Part shown: piece by piece, positions 22,038 to 33,109 of the stretch
Layout: each line of letters opens with the position of its first letter
How positions within the stretch are numbered: the first letter of the stretch is position 1
From: Hybos culiciformis
Taxonomy: Eukaryota > Arthropoda > Insecta > Diptera > Hybotidae
Length of the DNA: 64,000 nt
Assembly (NCBI GenBank): GCA_964007475.1
Contig: OZ023274.1
Location: 56,009,851 to 56,073,850 of the forward strand
Direction of reading: 5' to 3'
The notes under the pieces: generated by a model
Told to the model about the DNA's origin: nothing
Database searches by the model: none
What the model saw: the letters and a program-made list of their open reading frames with translations, nothing else
Program-made: the position numbers and the translations under genes

Positions 22038-23050
22038 AAAAAAAGAAAAAAATTATGTGTCAGCTGATGATAAAACCGACAGCCGCTAGCAACTTAATGA
22101 AGCTTATCAGCGCAATAACCTACTCTATATTGGCTCAGAATTAAAGTCGAAAATACTATTTTTTTTTTTCGATTGAAAGGAAAATAAAATTTATTTTAAA
22201 TTATTGAATAACAAATATTTCATTTATTAATTATTAGTGCTAATTTTCAAAAACTTTTTGGAATACAAATATGTATTCTGAATAAAAATGTTCCAATGCA
22301 CCTATTTTGTAGATAATTTATTTTTGAAATTAATTTTTCTTAATGTCATTTTTTTAGTTTGTTAGTGTAATTTATTTTTGACTTTAAATTACACTAATAA
22401 AATGCAGGAGGAATATGTTTATTACAATTACTTTTCGGAAGAATTACTACTGTCAAATTTTGCAGCCATATTTGAAAATGCTCTTTGAACTAAAACAGAT
22501 TTTTTTTGAAGTAATTCGTAATTGAGTTGTTGGTATAAATTATTTTTGCCATTAAATTCCATTAATGCAATGCATGTAGAATTTTATTTGTGAAGTTTCA
22601 AATTTTTTAACAAAATAACTTTAATTGCGTTAAATTTTGTCTGCGCGCAAAATAAATGATCTACGCGCATTGCTGACAAACAGTGTTGCCATGCAGCCAT
22701 AAATATAGGCATTTTGAAATAATTTAAAACCATTATGCCACTAAACTTTTTGAGCTTTAAAAGTATTTTAGAATTTTTAAATGTTTTTATCTCTAAGTAG
22801 TCGCTGGTTTTTTTTTTTTTTTTTTTTCAAATTCTTCTAAGCCGCCGAATTCCCCCAAAACAAGTTATTTTAAGTCGACTGACCGCAGCAGTCGAAGGAC
22901 AAAAATCAACTAGTCGCCGTCGAAAAAATCGATTGGCCTCATGTCTCATCTCATGTGCACTTGGCCATTTTAAATATTTATTTAGCCTCCCCAGAAAATA
23001 CTACTTGCCACGAAGTTTCACTTCTTCCGTGTGTCCCGAGACTCACATAT
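22038..23050 (+). repeat. Repeat R1, copy c (uninterrupted at the retrotransposon site)
   Basis: This lies head-to-head with copy b. It preserves continuous sequence over the position where the non-LTR element entered copy a (AATTTATTTTTGAC near 22,369-22,382) and so acts as an empty site. It is shortened internally relative to copy b. Confidence 0.8.
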
Positions 23051-23545
23051 TTTTTTTTTAATTAAAAACAGCTTTTATGGCTTCAAATCAATAGAATTGA
23101 TGAATCTTTGATAACAATGCATCAACAAAATTAATACTTTTTTGGTAATTTTTTCTAATAAAATTGCACACCTCTAGTGGTTTGCCATCCCTTATAAATA
23201 GTTGAACTTAAGTCCAATCTACATATTGTTATTTGTGATATCTTCGACGGATACGTCAGAATAACTTACTTTTTTTTAAAAGAAAACTCCAAATTTCATG
23301 TAATCCAACATAAATCTTCAATGTTAGTAAGCTTGCAGTAGTTTACCGTTGATGTCACTTGGTCTAAGTTAGGCTTAGGTCCACCCCACCCTACATTTTG
23401 CCATTTGTGGTATTTTCGACGGATCCGTTAGATTTTTATTAAATAGGATGAAAGTAATAACAAATTAAATATTGCTAGGTGGTAGGAAACGAAGTTTGAA
23501 GGATCAACTAGTAATTATATAAAAGATAAAAATTATTATAAATAT
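23051..23545. other. AT-rich with a diverged tandem pair
   Basis: Two diverged copies of a motif ending TTCGACGGATACGT / TTCGACGGATCCGT occur at 23,208-23,265 and 23,367-23,430. No coding sequence is seen. In gene terms this would be intron downstream of the CAP exon at 23,549. Confidence 0.4.
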
Positions 23546-23548
23546 TAC

Positions 23549-23678
23549 CTGTTAAATCTGTTACAAGTGCACTTATTGGACAGCAAAATAAATTTTGACC
23601 TAGACTCTTCTCGGATCTGTAATAAAATTCGTTAGTGCTGGCCAAATGATTAGCCCAATTTTGGGCATGTTCACACAG
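23549..23678 (-). CDS. CAP/SCP-domain protein, internal exon
   Basis: The minus-strand exon is bounded by TTATTTTCAG and CAG|GTAATA. It encodes LCEHAQNWANHLASTN, then SLGQNLF and CPISALVTDLT, the second segment of a CAP (CRISP/antigen 5/PR-1) domain of the GAPR-1 type (compare family patterns A..WA.HLA and LGEN). It begins in phase 0, exactly continuing the exon at 33,344-33,487, and ends after one base of the next codon. CAP proteins are secreted or Golgi-associated; GAPR-1-like members bind lipid membranes. The next exon is expected at lower coordinates and was not found. Confidence 0.85.
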
Positions 23679-23771
23679 CTGAAAATAATAAAAAAATTAT
23701 ATTGTACAAACATTTAAATAAATAGTTAAATTTTTTTGTAAACTAAACTTATAGCTTCTCCGCGTACAATT

Positions 23772-23908
23772 CTGCAGGCATGGATGGAATTTTTCCCAAG
23801 ACCCTGGCAAAGCAAAAGAAACAATCATTCCCTGACTTATAGAAATGTTCAAAGGCAGTTTTACGCTTGGCAATATACCTCAGTCATGGAAAAGAGTGAA
23901 GGTTTAGA
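23772..23908 (+). pseudogene. Non-LTR reverse transcriptase fragment
   Basis: The plus strand reads GMDGIFPKTLAK, with a frameshift into EMFKGSFTLGNIPQSWK-like sequence and V at the end, matching the finger region of R1/jockey-type RTs. About 45 codons, broken; it lies within the CAP intron. Confidence 0.7.
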
Positions 23909-23911
23909 CTA

Positions 23912-24277
23912 GCGATTCTTAACAAGTGGTCCGGGGACGTCTGTGGGTCTGTAAGAAGTTTACCAGGAGGACGCCAAATTATGTTAAATGGACCCTAGAA
24001 AAATGTTTGTTTTATTGTTTCTTGAAATTCTTTGGGCTACTTAGAAAAAGAACTTTATACATTACAAAACTCTGAATTCAACATCCATACAACAATTATA
24101 AAAATACTACTTTATTTTGAGTTGAAGAAAATACATTACTAGAATTAATAAATGATTAGAATCAGAAATCTATTTTCAAAACTAAAAATGTGTTATTTGG
24201 GTATATATTCGTGGAGAATATCCTAAATTATTTTCTGTAGCAATGTAAATTTTCTGCCCTTCGCTTCTCAAGTTTAA
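23912..24277. repeat. hAT-like terminal repeat fragment
   Basis: It starts AGCGATTCTTAACAAGTGGT and contains a segment (GCCAAATTATGT...CTTTGGGCTACTTAGAAAAAG) shared with 61,376-61,510. The 27,600-27,700 region has a partly matching inverse end (CTCTTAACC, GGACCACCC), so a hAT-like host may surround the Penelope-like element, but no TSD is visible. Confidence 0.45.
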
Positions 24278-25027
24278 ATTTTATTATGAAAATGTATTTT
24301 TTTGTTAACGTCTGTATATAATGTATTAAATAATAATAAAACGACCAATTTAACAGACAATGGTAAATGTTATTTATTTTACGTTTCGATGATCGGTTGT
24401 CATCTTCATCAGAAATATAATTATACTAGAAGGTATAACAAAACCAAAAATTTAAAAAAGAATTCAAAAAAATTTTAACAAATAATACAATTGCAAAATA
24501 AATTAAAAAATCAAAATTGATACAAATATTATAAAAATTTCTTTCAAAAAACTGACAAATAATTATAAACAAATTCTAAAATTATTGAGAATTATTTTGA
24601 ATTAAAACCAAAAACAATGAACTACAAAGTACCTGCTAGAAATATCAATGCGTCATAGATACTAATTATTATGTTTTTAAACATTATTAAAATTATAATT
24701 AATACAAAAATTCTATGAAATCAACACTTTAATTCATTGAAAAACACTTCATAAAAGTTACATATATAAAAAATTGTATAAAAATTTTTTTATAAAACTT
24801 TTTCGTCAAATGTTGGAACTTTACTAAACAAAAAATCTAAAACAAGAAAATTATTGGCAATGAGAACAATATTTATAATAAAAAGATTCATCAATTAAAA
24901 GTAAGAGGTAGATAATAATCGATATTGCAAAAAAACTTATTGATAAGATTTTTGGGGTCAATAACACATAAATTTTTTTCTTTTTTAAAAGGAATTATTA
25001 AATAGTAATCTTATGATTTGAGAAAAA

Positions 25028-25347
25028 TTAGTTTAATATGATGTTATACAAATTGCTTAATTTCACAGTATCAATTTGGGCATTAATTGAGCTATTGCAA
25101 GTTTTTATGTGTAACATTTCTGATACACTTCTTTTGAAATAATTACTTTCTGTGTCCAAAATAATTGGACGGTCAAAGTTAAAATTGTGTTCGTTTGATA
25201 TTCTGTGATTTGTTATCACATTATGAAGTTCAGGTGCTTGTTTTATGTTGTTTTTATGTTCTTTTATTCTGGTTTTTAAAGCTCGTTTTGTTTGTCCTAT
25301 GTAGCTAGAATTACAATCACTACAATTTATTTTGTAAACAACATTAT
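25028..25347 (-). pseudogene. Penelope-like GIY-YIG endonuclease domain
   Basis: The complement reads VVYKINCSDCNSSYIGQT, then KRALKTRIKEHKNN, and ends LSNLYNIILN with the stop at 25,028. The Y...YIGQT core with the CxxC insert is the Penelope GIY-YIG endonuclease, which nicks target DNA. It is separated from the RT only by the MITE. Confidence 0.85.
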
Positions 25348-26051
25348 CAGAGGCGCGTTATGACATTATGGTGCCCTAGGCAATTCAAATTTTTCTACAT
25401 CAAAATTTACATGAACTAATAAACAATTTTAATATATTAATAAGGAATGCTTTCTTTAATTCATATACATATATTTCTTTATTGATTTATGTAACCAAAT
25501 TATAAATAATGAATAGAAAAAGAATTGAAAAAAATTAAAATAAAATAATTAAATAATTAAAAATGAATAAAAAAATTCAATTATACACTTAGAGCTGGAG
25601 TGGCCCACCAAGCTAGCGGAGTTTCCCGATGGGCAGTGCCAAAATCCGTTATCTGGAATTTGAATATTTCTTTTAACCCAGACTGTTAACTTTTTTTTAA
25701 GCGTAGAAAATTTTTCTATATAAATAAAAATTTTGATTTCCCGGTCCTAAATTATTCCCAGTCACAACGATACTTTTCTCACTTTATGCTCCACAAATTC
25801 ATCAATAAATCAACAAAATTAATTTTTCTTGTGTTCCCTTTCAATACATACTAAAATTTGAATATACAAAATAATCTTATGTGACTTGTCACAATCTAAG
25901 ATTTTTCTGTTTTAAAAGAGTTAAAGGTAGCAGACAACTGAAAATTAGTTTAAAGTATTACATGTAAAAAAATTATTAAGTATTTTGGTGCCCCCCAAAT
26001 CATGGTGCCCTAGGCAATTGCCTACTTTGCCTACGGTGTAACGCGCCGCTG
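25348..26051. mobile_element. hAT MITE, 704 bp, 8-bp TSD
   Basis: TIRs are CAGAGGCGCGTTA and, inverted, CAGCGGCGCGTTA. Both ends carry TAGGCAATT and GTGCCCTAGG motifs typical of one insect hAT group. The TSD AACATTAT lies at 25,340-25,347 and 26,052-26,059. It interrupts the Penelope-like element between RT and GIY-YIG; removing it with one TSD joins NDTHNVVYKINC. Confidence 0.93.
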
Positions 26052-26917
26052 AACATTATGTGTGTCATTAGCAGAAATTTTGTCCTTACCCCTTTTGACA
26101 TAGGGTTTTTGTGAATTTTGTGAACTATTTTTGTACCATGATTTTTAAAAAATTGAGTTAAGCTACTGGAAATGGTATTATGAAAAGGCAAAGTGACATA
26201 TTTTGGACGCACAGCACTATTTGAATTATCGACATTGTTATCTTTATCAACTATTGATGATTTGTTCCTTAAAAAATTCATCCTAACTTGAATAAACTTA
26301 TTTATGAAATCTATAGGATATAGGTTGCCTAATAAAATTTTTTTAACTATATTTAAATTTTCTTTATGATACTGTTCATCGGATAACAATATTGCCTTAT
26401 CAACCAAACCATAGATCAATGCCTTTTTTTGGAAAGTTGGGTGATTAGAATAAAAATGCAACATACGACCCGAGTAAGTAGATTTTCTGAACCAATTTGT
26501 TTGCAGTTTATTATCATTTTTTATTATGGAGACATCTAGAAAATTTATTTTGCTATTTTTCTCAATTTCATGAGTGAATTTTATTTTTGGGTGAAAACTG
26601 TTAAAGGTATTTAGAATGTTTTTAATTTTAAGTTTAGGTATAATGCAAAAAATATCATCTACATATCTGTTATAAGCTAAAAGTTTGAATTTTAGATTTT
26701 TGATGCAATTATTTTCTAGGTCTCTCATTACAAACTCAGCAAAAATTGGAGATAAAGGTGAACCCATCGGAGAGCCGTCTATTTGGTGAAAAAACTTATT
26801 ATTAAATTGAAAATATGTAGAATTCAAAACAAAGTTTAAGGCACACTGCATCTCGCTCCAAGGAATGTTACAATGATCCTTTATTAAATCCCATCTAGCT
26901 TCTACACTGCTTATTAT
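26052..26917 (-). pseudogene. Penelope-like reverse transcriptase, 5'-truncated
   Basis: Starting in the frame upstream of 26,851 (VEARWDLIKDHC, IPWSEMQ), the protein shows DGSPMGSPLSPIFAE, YVDDIFCI as the catalytic motif, INFLDVSI and STYSGRMLHFYSNHP. All are characteristic of Penelope RTs. Motif A and upstream parts are absent because the right terminal repeat begins immediately upstream. A frameshift near 26,090-26,105 is needed to join the linker PYVKRGKDKIS to the GIY-YIG part. Confidence 0.88.
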
Positions 26918-27575
26918 GTTATTGACCCCAAAAATCTTATCAATAAGTTTTTTTTACAATATCGATTATTATCTACCTCTTACTTTTAATTGATGAATCT
27001 TTTTATTATAAATATTGTTCTCATTGCCAATAATTTTCTTGTTTTAGATTTTTTGTTTAGTAAAGTTCCAACATTTGACGAAAAAGTTTTATAAAAAAAT
27101 GTTTATACAATTTTTTATATATGTAACTAACTTTTATGAAGTGTTTTTTAATTAATTAAAGTGTTGAATTCATAGAATTTTTGTATTAATTATAATTTTA
27201 ATAATGTTTAAAAACATAATAATTAGTATCTATGACGCATTGATATTTCTAGCAGGTACTTTGTAGTTCATTGTTTTTGGTTTTAATTCAAAATAATTCT
27301 CAATAATTTTAAAATTTGTTTATAATTATTTGTCAGTTTTTTGAAAGAAATTTTTATAATATTTGTATCAATTTTGATTTTTTAATTTATTTTGCAATTG
27401 TATTATTTGTTAAAATTTTTTTGAATTCTTTTTTAAATTTTTGGTTTTGTTATACCTTCTAGTATAATTATATTTCTGATGAAGATGACAACCGATCATC
27501 GAAACGTAAAATAAATAACATTTACCATTGTCTGTTAAATTGGTCGTTTTATTATTATTTATTTTATTATGAAAA

Positions 27576-28250
27576 GTTTATTTTTAATATATAAAAGGTA
27601 TTTTAACAAATATTAATTATTATTAAAATAGGGGGGCTCGAAAAAATTTTGAGAAAATGGGTGGTCCGTGAGAATAAAAAGGTTAAGAGTGAGTGGTGTC
27701 AAAGCGGTGCGCAAGCGCTGATTGGGAAGAACTGTAGTATGATTAATTCCGACACTTTAATCAACCAACCAACCAAAACGTATATTATTTTACCAATATA
27801 AAAAATATCACAAAATGTAAAAAAGAAATTGTTTTAGGAAAATAAAAAATTAAAAACGAACAACGAACAACGCGTTTTTCTTGTGGTTTTTGTGTTACTG
27901 CTCAAACTCCTCCGAAACGGCTAGACCGATTTTTATGAAATTTTGTGTGTATATTCAGGAGGTCTTGGAATCGGTTGTAAACTATTTTTCATAGCCAAAA
28001 GTGAATAGGGCGGGGTGTTTTTATCATGTTGTTTGCTCCGAAACGGCAAAAAAAGAAAGGAAAAAAACATAACCCATCAAACCAAGTTTTTAAAACTTTT
28101 TCTATCTCTTTTTTTCTACTTTCTCTGTTTATTGGTTTTGTTTTTTTTGTGATAAAAAAATTGGAAAGTTCCTAAAAATTTGCAGTATTTTCCATAGGGA
28201 TTGATTTTTTTAAATTAAAAACTCCTTGGCGACCATTTTGCAAAAAGAAA
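27576..28250. other. Repeat-like, no gene seen
   Basis: The stretch contains CTCCGAAACGGCTAGACCGA near 27,910, a motif style common in dispersed insect DNA repeats, and poly-A rich sequence. No TIR pair or coding sequence was confirmed, so the class is unknown. Confidence 0.35.
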
Positions 28251-28254
28251 GCAA

Positions 28255-28600
28255 ACGGGAAGCGGCAGACCGGAGCGGCAGACCAGAGCGGTAGACCGGA
28301 GTGGCAGATCGGAGCGCCAGACCGGAGGGGCGTACGGGAAGGGCAGACTAGAGGGGCAGACGAAAGGGCAGACGGGAGTGGCAAATGGGAGGGGCTGATG
28401 GGAGAGGCAGACGGGAGGCGCAGATGGGAGGGGCAGACGGGTAGGCGCAGAATGGAAGGGCAGACGGGTAGGGCAGACAGGAGGGGCAGACGAGAAAGGC
28501 AGACGGGAAGAGCAGACGGAAGGGGCAGACGGTAGGACAGACGAGAGGGCAAGAGAGGATGGCAGATGGGAAGGGCAGAAGGGAGGGGTAGCGTAGCACC
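28255..28600. repeat. Minisatellite, about 13-bp unit
   Basis: This is a tandem array of GCAGACGGGAGGG-like units, much richer in G than its surroundings. On the minus strand all three frames are open and give Pro/Ser/Leu/Cys-rich repeats up to 147 codons. The openness follows from the repeat, so these are not called as genes. Confidence 0.85.
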
Positions 28601-28765
28601 CGTTCAGTTTGTAAACTATAAAAATTTTATGTGGGAAATTTTTTCTTAAATTTAACATATTGCCCCGCCTTTAGCGATAGGCTCAAATGATGTCGTTTGT
28701 TATTGACTTGGCACTTGTTATATAATGGTATTGGACCTCAATGAAATACTCTTGTATATAGTTTT

Positions 28766-29245
28766 TAACCTTGGACTGGAAGACGCTTGGAATGGAATAC
28801 ACTTGGCACTGGATTTCAGCTTTGGACTGGAAAACACTTGGAATGGAATACACTGGGCACTGGTTATAAACTTTAGACTGGACTACATTTGGAATGGACT
28901 ACACTTGGTATTGAATTTTGACGTTGGACTGGAATACACCTAGAGTGAAATACACCTGGAGTAAACTAAACTTGGCACTGGGCGTCAACTCTGGACTGGG
29001 ATACACATGGAATAAACTAAACTTGGCGCTGGGCATCAACTCTGGACTGGAATTCACTTGGCATGGAATACACATGGAGTAAACTACACTTGGCGCAAAC
29101 TACAACTATGGACTGGAATACAGTTGGACTGAAATCTACTATGCATGAAATGTGGACTGGAAAGCACTTGGCGCTGGGTATGAAAGGACTACACTAAGCA
29201 CTGATTATCCACTTGAGATTGGACTCCACTTGGAATGAACTACAC
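28766..29245 (+). repeat. 51-bp (17-codon) minisatellite
   Basis: About nine diverged units each contain TTGGACTGGAATACACTTGG and GCACTGG. The first units are exactly in frame, giving GLENTWNGIHLALDF-like 17-residue repeats; later units have indels and the frame closes near 28,943. It may be a decayed coding repeat or a plain minisatellite. Confidence 0.8.
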
Positions 29246-29369
29246 TTGACACTGATGAGTTGATGATGAAGATTTCTAGTCACTATCTAATTTTTAATTA
29301 TTGTTTGGTTGTTCTGCTTGATGTGGAGTAGCATAATGTAATAATGAATGATGTCTTTTGGACCACACT

Positions 29370-29715
29370 TTACAATTGATTGGCTGGGTTTTGAATGGCG
29401 TCAATATCACAACAAAAATCTAAGGTTTCAACTAACCTTGTAAATTGTTGATTCACGGTAGCTAGTTCGGTCTGCAATACTCGAATTTTATTTTTGGTTA
29501 GTTCTACAGCACTTGAAATTTTAGAATGATAGGCCTTTTTTAAATACGGATGCTCTATGTGGGATTCTTGCAAATGAGCCACTTTCTCATGTTGCGCTCG
29601 CTTTTTGGTATACTCTTTAGTTTTTCGTGATGATGAATCTTTATTAAAATTAGTAATAATTGTTAAGATTACCAGATTCACGAAGTTTCGGAGCTTGTTC
29701 GTCCATTGTCGTCAT
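29370..29715 (-). pseudogene. Degraded gag-like leader ORF of an LTR element
   Basis: The complement starts MTTMDEQAPKLRESG at 29,715, then needs a frameshift to reach the frame ending at 29,370, which is charged and helical (AVELTKNKIRVLQTELATVN, QQFTRLVETLDF). It lies directly downstream of a primer-binding site and LTR, the position of gag. No zinc knuckle, protease or RT follows; the 51-bp minisatellite begins instead. Confidence 0.45.
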
Positions 29716-29828
29716 AATGCACACACTGAATTAAATGTTTTATTCACACAAAGATTCACCAAATTGTTTTTTTTTGTTCTTACGCTCAACTCAAGAACCA
29801 AAACTCAAATTGTATATATATTTTTGCA

Positions 29829-29847
29829 AATCACGTCAGGGTCACCA
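29829..29847 (-). promoter_or_regulatory. Primer-binding site of LTR element
   Basis: The complement TGGTGACCCTGACGTGATT begins two bases after the LTR end. TGGTGACCC(C)GACGTG-type sequences serve as tRNA primer sites in several insect LTR retrotransposons. Confidence 0.6.
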
Positions 29848-29849
29848 AA

Positions 29850-30199
29850 TGTTAATTTTGACACGATCCTAGCTTTTTGGAATCGTGTGAAGATGATTAA
29901 ATTTGGGCGGTTAATCAAATAAAAAACCACTATTCGGTTTTTCCAACATTTACAATTTATTCGAAGTTTTTATTCTACAAAATATTTTGCCAATATTTTA
30001 AAATATTATCTTAATTATTAGATGAAAAATATTATATACTAAAGTTTTGAGATAATTCGATGATTTTTTGAACTAAAAATTTGTTCTAAAATTTTACAAT
30101 GAGTTTCACACAAGTACACAATGTTTGATTTAAAATTTTGATTTTAAAATTTTACACAATTATTTTGATTTTAAAATTGCGTTCCTAAAATTTTACACA
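29850..30199 (-). mobile_element. Putative 5' LTR
   Basis: The complement starts TGTGTAAAATTTTAGG and ends AATTAACA, with the usual TG...CA borders and 350 bp length. It is placed by its junction with the primer-binding site. No second LTR is found in the window, so the outer boundary is an inference. Confidence 0.5.
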
Positions 30200-31344
30200 A
30201 TACCCTTCCCTTTGTTTTGCTACTGATAAAAAAATAAGTTTCTAATTTTATGGTTCTACTCTAATTTAAAATGCGACCGAAGTGTACAAGTTTTAAAAAA
30301 ACAAAAAGCTTCTAATAAGGCGATTTCTAGTTAATATTTTGTAAATTTGATTGTATTCCAGAATTTGCCGAACATTTAAAATTACAAGGTGTTGACGAAA
30401 ATTCATCAGTTACATCAGATACACAAGCTATTTATTCAAGCATTTATTTTTATTTATGTTTTTATTAAATATTGTTATGAAGAAAGATGTTATAAATATA
30501 ATCATATATTTATAATATATTAGTCATATATTAATAATATATTAATAATACATATATTAATTTTTAATAACCATGTTCGACTTTTTTGTACTTTTATTTC
30601 TGTTTCTCTTTTTTTTTAGGAAACCATGATTCAACAATAGTAATTGAAAAAATATAATCATATCAGTAAAATTCATCACCGCAAATGTTTTTATTTTTGG
30701 ATTCTTCAACAAGAAATTGAAGAAACGACTAAAAACCATTTAATATTTAGACAAATTTAGTTAAAATATATTGGTAACTACAAGCTATCTATATAAATAA
30801 ATTTATTCTAGGACATTATTATGTATTTTAAGAAAATAATTTACTTACGTTTCAGTACAAGTTACATGTAAGTAAATTATTCTCTGAAATAGTAAATAGA
30901 ATATAGTCTAAATGATAAGTGGTTTTCGGACGTTTCATCGAATTTCCGTGGAAGAATCAAGTGATTTTCTACTTAAATTAAGCAAAAATTCTAGCTAAAT
31001 TAACTGAAGCTTCTAGTCATATTCTGGTTGTTAAAATTGAATAATCTAGTGAAAAAAACTAGATTATCTGTTTATTATAATATATGAACACTCTTCTTTC
31101 AACTGTCTTTCCAGTTCAATTATAGGAAACTTATAGTTGTTATAACTGAATAATCTAGTGAAAGAAACTAGATTATTTATTTATTATAACATATGAACAC
31201 TCTTATTTCAACTGACTTTCTTGTGAGTTTATTTGCAACAATTATCATAATAAGTAGATATTCTAGTCAAACTTTTTGAAGGTTTTACAATATTATCTGG
31301 ATTCAGGAGTTAAAACATAATTTTTTACAATTATAACAACTAGA
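30200..31344. other. AT-rich with a 115-bp tandem duplication
   Basis: Two copies at about 31,030-31,115 and 31,140-31,225 share GAATAATCTAGTGAAA, ACTAGATTAT and CATATGAACACTCTT; each contains a small AATCTAGT hairpin. No protein is recognised. Confidence 0.5.
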
Positions 31345-31692
31345 AAATTGTTGCCTCTCGATATCGGCATTTTATGTGATTACCAATTGACATTTAAACC
31401 ACATATAAATTCAATTGTAAATACAGCAAATTCCACTCGTGAAATTGCAGATGTTGTTTTCGTTCATCAAATTATTATTGCTGAAATTAGTTCTTCTGTT
31501 CTGGAAAAGATCAACTTTCGAGTTAATACCAGAAGCCTCCGAACTTCTAACTTATTTGAAGTTGCTTACCATAGAACCGAATGTGGATGCAATGATCCCA
31601 TTTCTCGAATGCTTGCTTTTGCTAATAAAAACCATCATGTTTTTGACCTTAATATCTCTAAGGCATCCCTTAAAGCTGGTTTAAAATCATGA
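31345..31692 (+). pseudogene. Non-LTR RT C-terminal fragment
   Basis: The frame reads DIGILCDYQLTFKPHINSIV, then VNTRSLRTSNLFEV, YHRTECGCNDPISRML and HHVFDLNISKASLK. These match the thumb and C-terminal tail of jockey/CR1-type RTs. The central part between the two blocks is deleted. Confidence 0.75.
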
Positions 31693-32264
31693 AATACTGT
31701 CTGAGCTATTACCCAAAAATTACAGGTAATATTGATTTATGTATTTGAAATAATTACATTCTTGATATCAAAACTGTAAAACAGGGATAAAATCTTGTTT
31801 AGAAATCTTAGTGTGTCTGGCTAAATTTGTGATGTCAATAATTAGCGGGATAGGAACAGATTCAAAACAATTAATCATGTCAAAAGAAACCATTATATGG
31901 TTTCTCAGGATACGTCTATTGTTTAAATAAGGTAAACATTATTGTGTATTTTTTATTGCGAATTTGGAATTGGAAATCATTTAGTTGTAAGAAACTGATT
32001 GTATTGTAGACACAATCATACGTAAACCAGTTTTGTGAATTTTATATTGAGCATATAAACGGGAGCAACGGGAACAGCTGTGCTTTTGGGTGGGGTACGA
32101 TATGATTTTCCTAAGCTGGGCAGTATCAGACAATTCTTCACGAAACTGGGAATTGTTATCAGATCTATTAGCAATAATGGTAATGTTCACCTTGTCACTA
32201 AAGAATAAATCAAGGTACTGTTTTAAGAAACTGTTCTGTAGAAATTTTTGGATACGATTATTAG

Positions 32265-33109
32265 TAGGCTTGTGAATTTTAGTTCCTTAAAAACCTTGTT
32301 TAGACACCTAAAAAGTTCCTAAAAAAACAAAAAAAAGTCGCTAAAAAAGACACTAAAAAAGTCGCTAAAAAAATAGTTAAAAAAAATAGTTAAAAAAAAT
32401 TTTCGAAAAATTTACAGAAATTTAGATTTTGATACAAAAATTTCAAAGCTACGAATGATAAAAAAGATAATAATTTTGGATTTTCATATTATTTATTGTG
32501 CGAATATATTAATATAGCAATTTCATTTAAAAGTTAAAAAAAAATATAAATTTCATTGCACAAAAAACTTAAAAAATGAACATGGATTTTGAAATAAAAA
32601 TGTAAAAACGAGTTTATTAATTATTGATTGATTTATTGCAATAAATTACAAAATGCTTTCGTAAATTTTCGAATTCAAATTTTTGTCGGTTAGATCTAAA
32701 AAGATTTTTATGTATAGAAAATGATCTTTCAACTTCTGTCGAAGTAATAGGGCCATACTTAAAGGGAATTATTTCCTGAACGTTATATTGCTCGCAAATA
32801 TCATTCTTCTGCCAGATATTATGTTTGAAATTTTTTTCAAAATTGAAAAATCCATGTTTTTCATTATGACGGCCTTTAATGTAAGAACAAAATTGGTAAA
32901 ATAGTTCCTAAAAAAGTCAAAAATGTTTAAAAAAGTCAGTAAAAGTCAAAAAAGTCGAAATAGTCGCTAAAACATGAAATAGGTAGAAAAAGTCGCTAAC
33001 ATATTGGGCTCAAATTACAGCAAATTTTTCGAAACGTGGAGATATTTTAATAAAAATCTGTTATTACGCACGACTGAAAAAAGGTAATTACCTAAAAATC
33101 ACATTCCTA
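32265..33109. mobile_element. hAT deletion derivative, 845 bp, 8-bp TSD
   Basis: The TIRs TAGGCTTGTGAATTTTAG and (inverse) TAGGAATGTGATTTTTAG match at most positions. The TSD ATTATTAG is at 32,257-32,264 and 33,110-33,117. Subterminal regions on both sides carry repeated AAAAAAGTCGCTAAAAAAG-like motifs, likely transposase-binding repeats. It contains a minus-strand transposase remnant. Confidence 0.85.
32630..32885 (-). pseudogene. hAT transposase C-terminal remnant
   Basis: The complement reads YNVQEIIPFKYGPITSTEVE, RSFSIHKNLFRSNR and ENLRKHFVIYC, the hAT dimerisation region (S/T..VERSFS..K motif). About 85 codons remain open; the catalytic domain is lost, consistent with an internally deleted hAT. 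Confidence 0.85.

Larger units (their letters stand above)
24293..27560 (-). mobile_element. Penelope-like element with long inverted terminal repeats
   Basis: The RT and GIY-YIG coding regions lie on the minus strand between two inverted arms of roughly 640-680 bp (24,293-24,970 and 26,920-27,560), including the shared CGATGATCGGTTGTCATC. It is flanked by ATTTTATTATGAAAA at 24,278-24,292 and 27,561-27,575, a 15-bp duplication. Inverted terminal repeats of this kind are known for Penelope elements. The N-terminal half of the RT is missing and a hAT MITE splits the coding sequence, so it is dead. Confidence 0.88.

Noticed and set aside
21794..22067. LLSKNKTKFKR-type repeat peptides
   Set aside because: They come from the 21-bp tandem part of repeat R1 and differ in frame between R1 copies.
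28172..28658. Three overlapping Pro/Ser-rich frames on the minus strand
   Set aside because: All three frames are open over the same 13-bp array, so none is evidence of selection.
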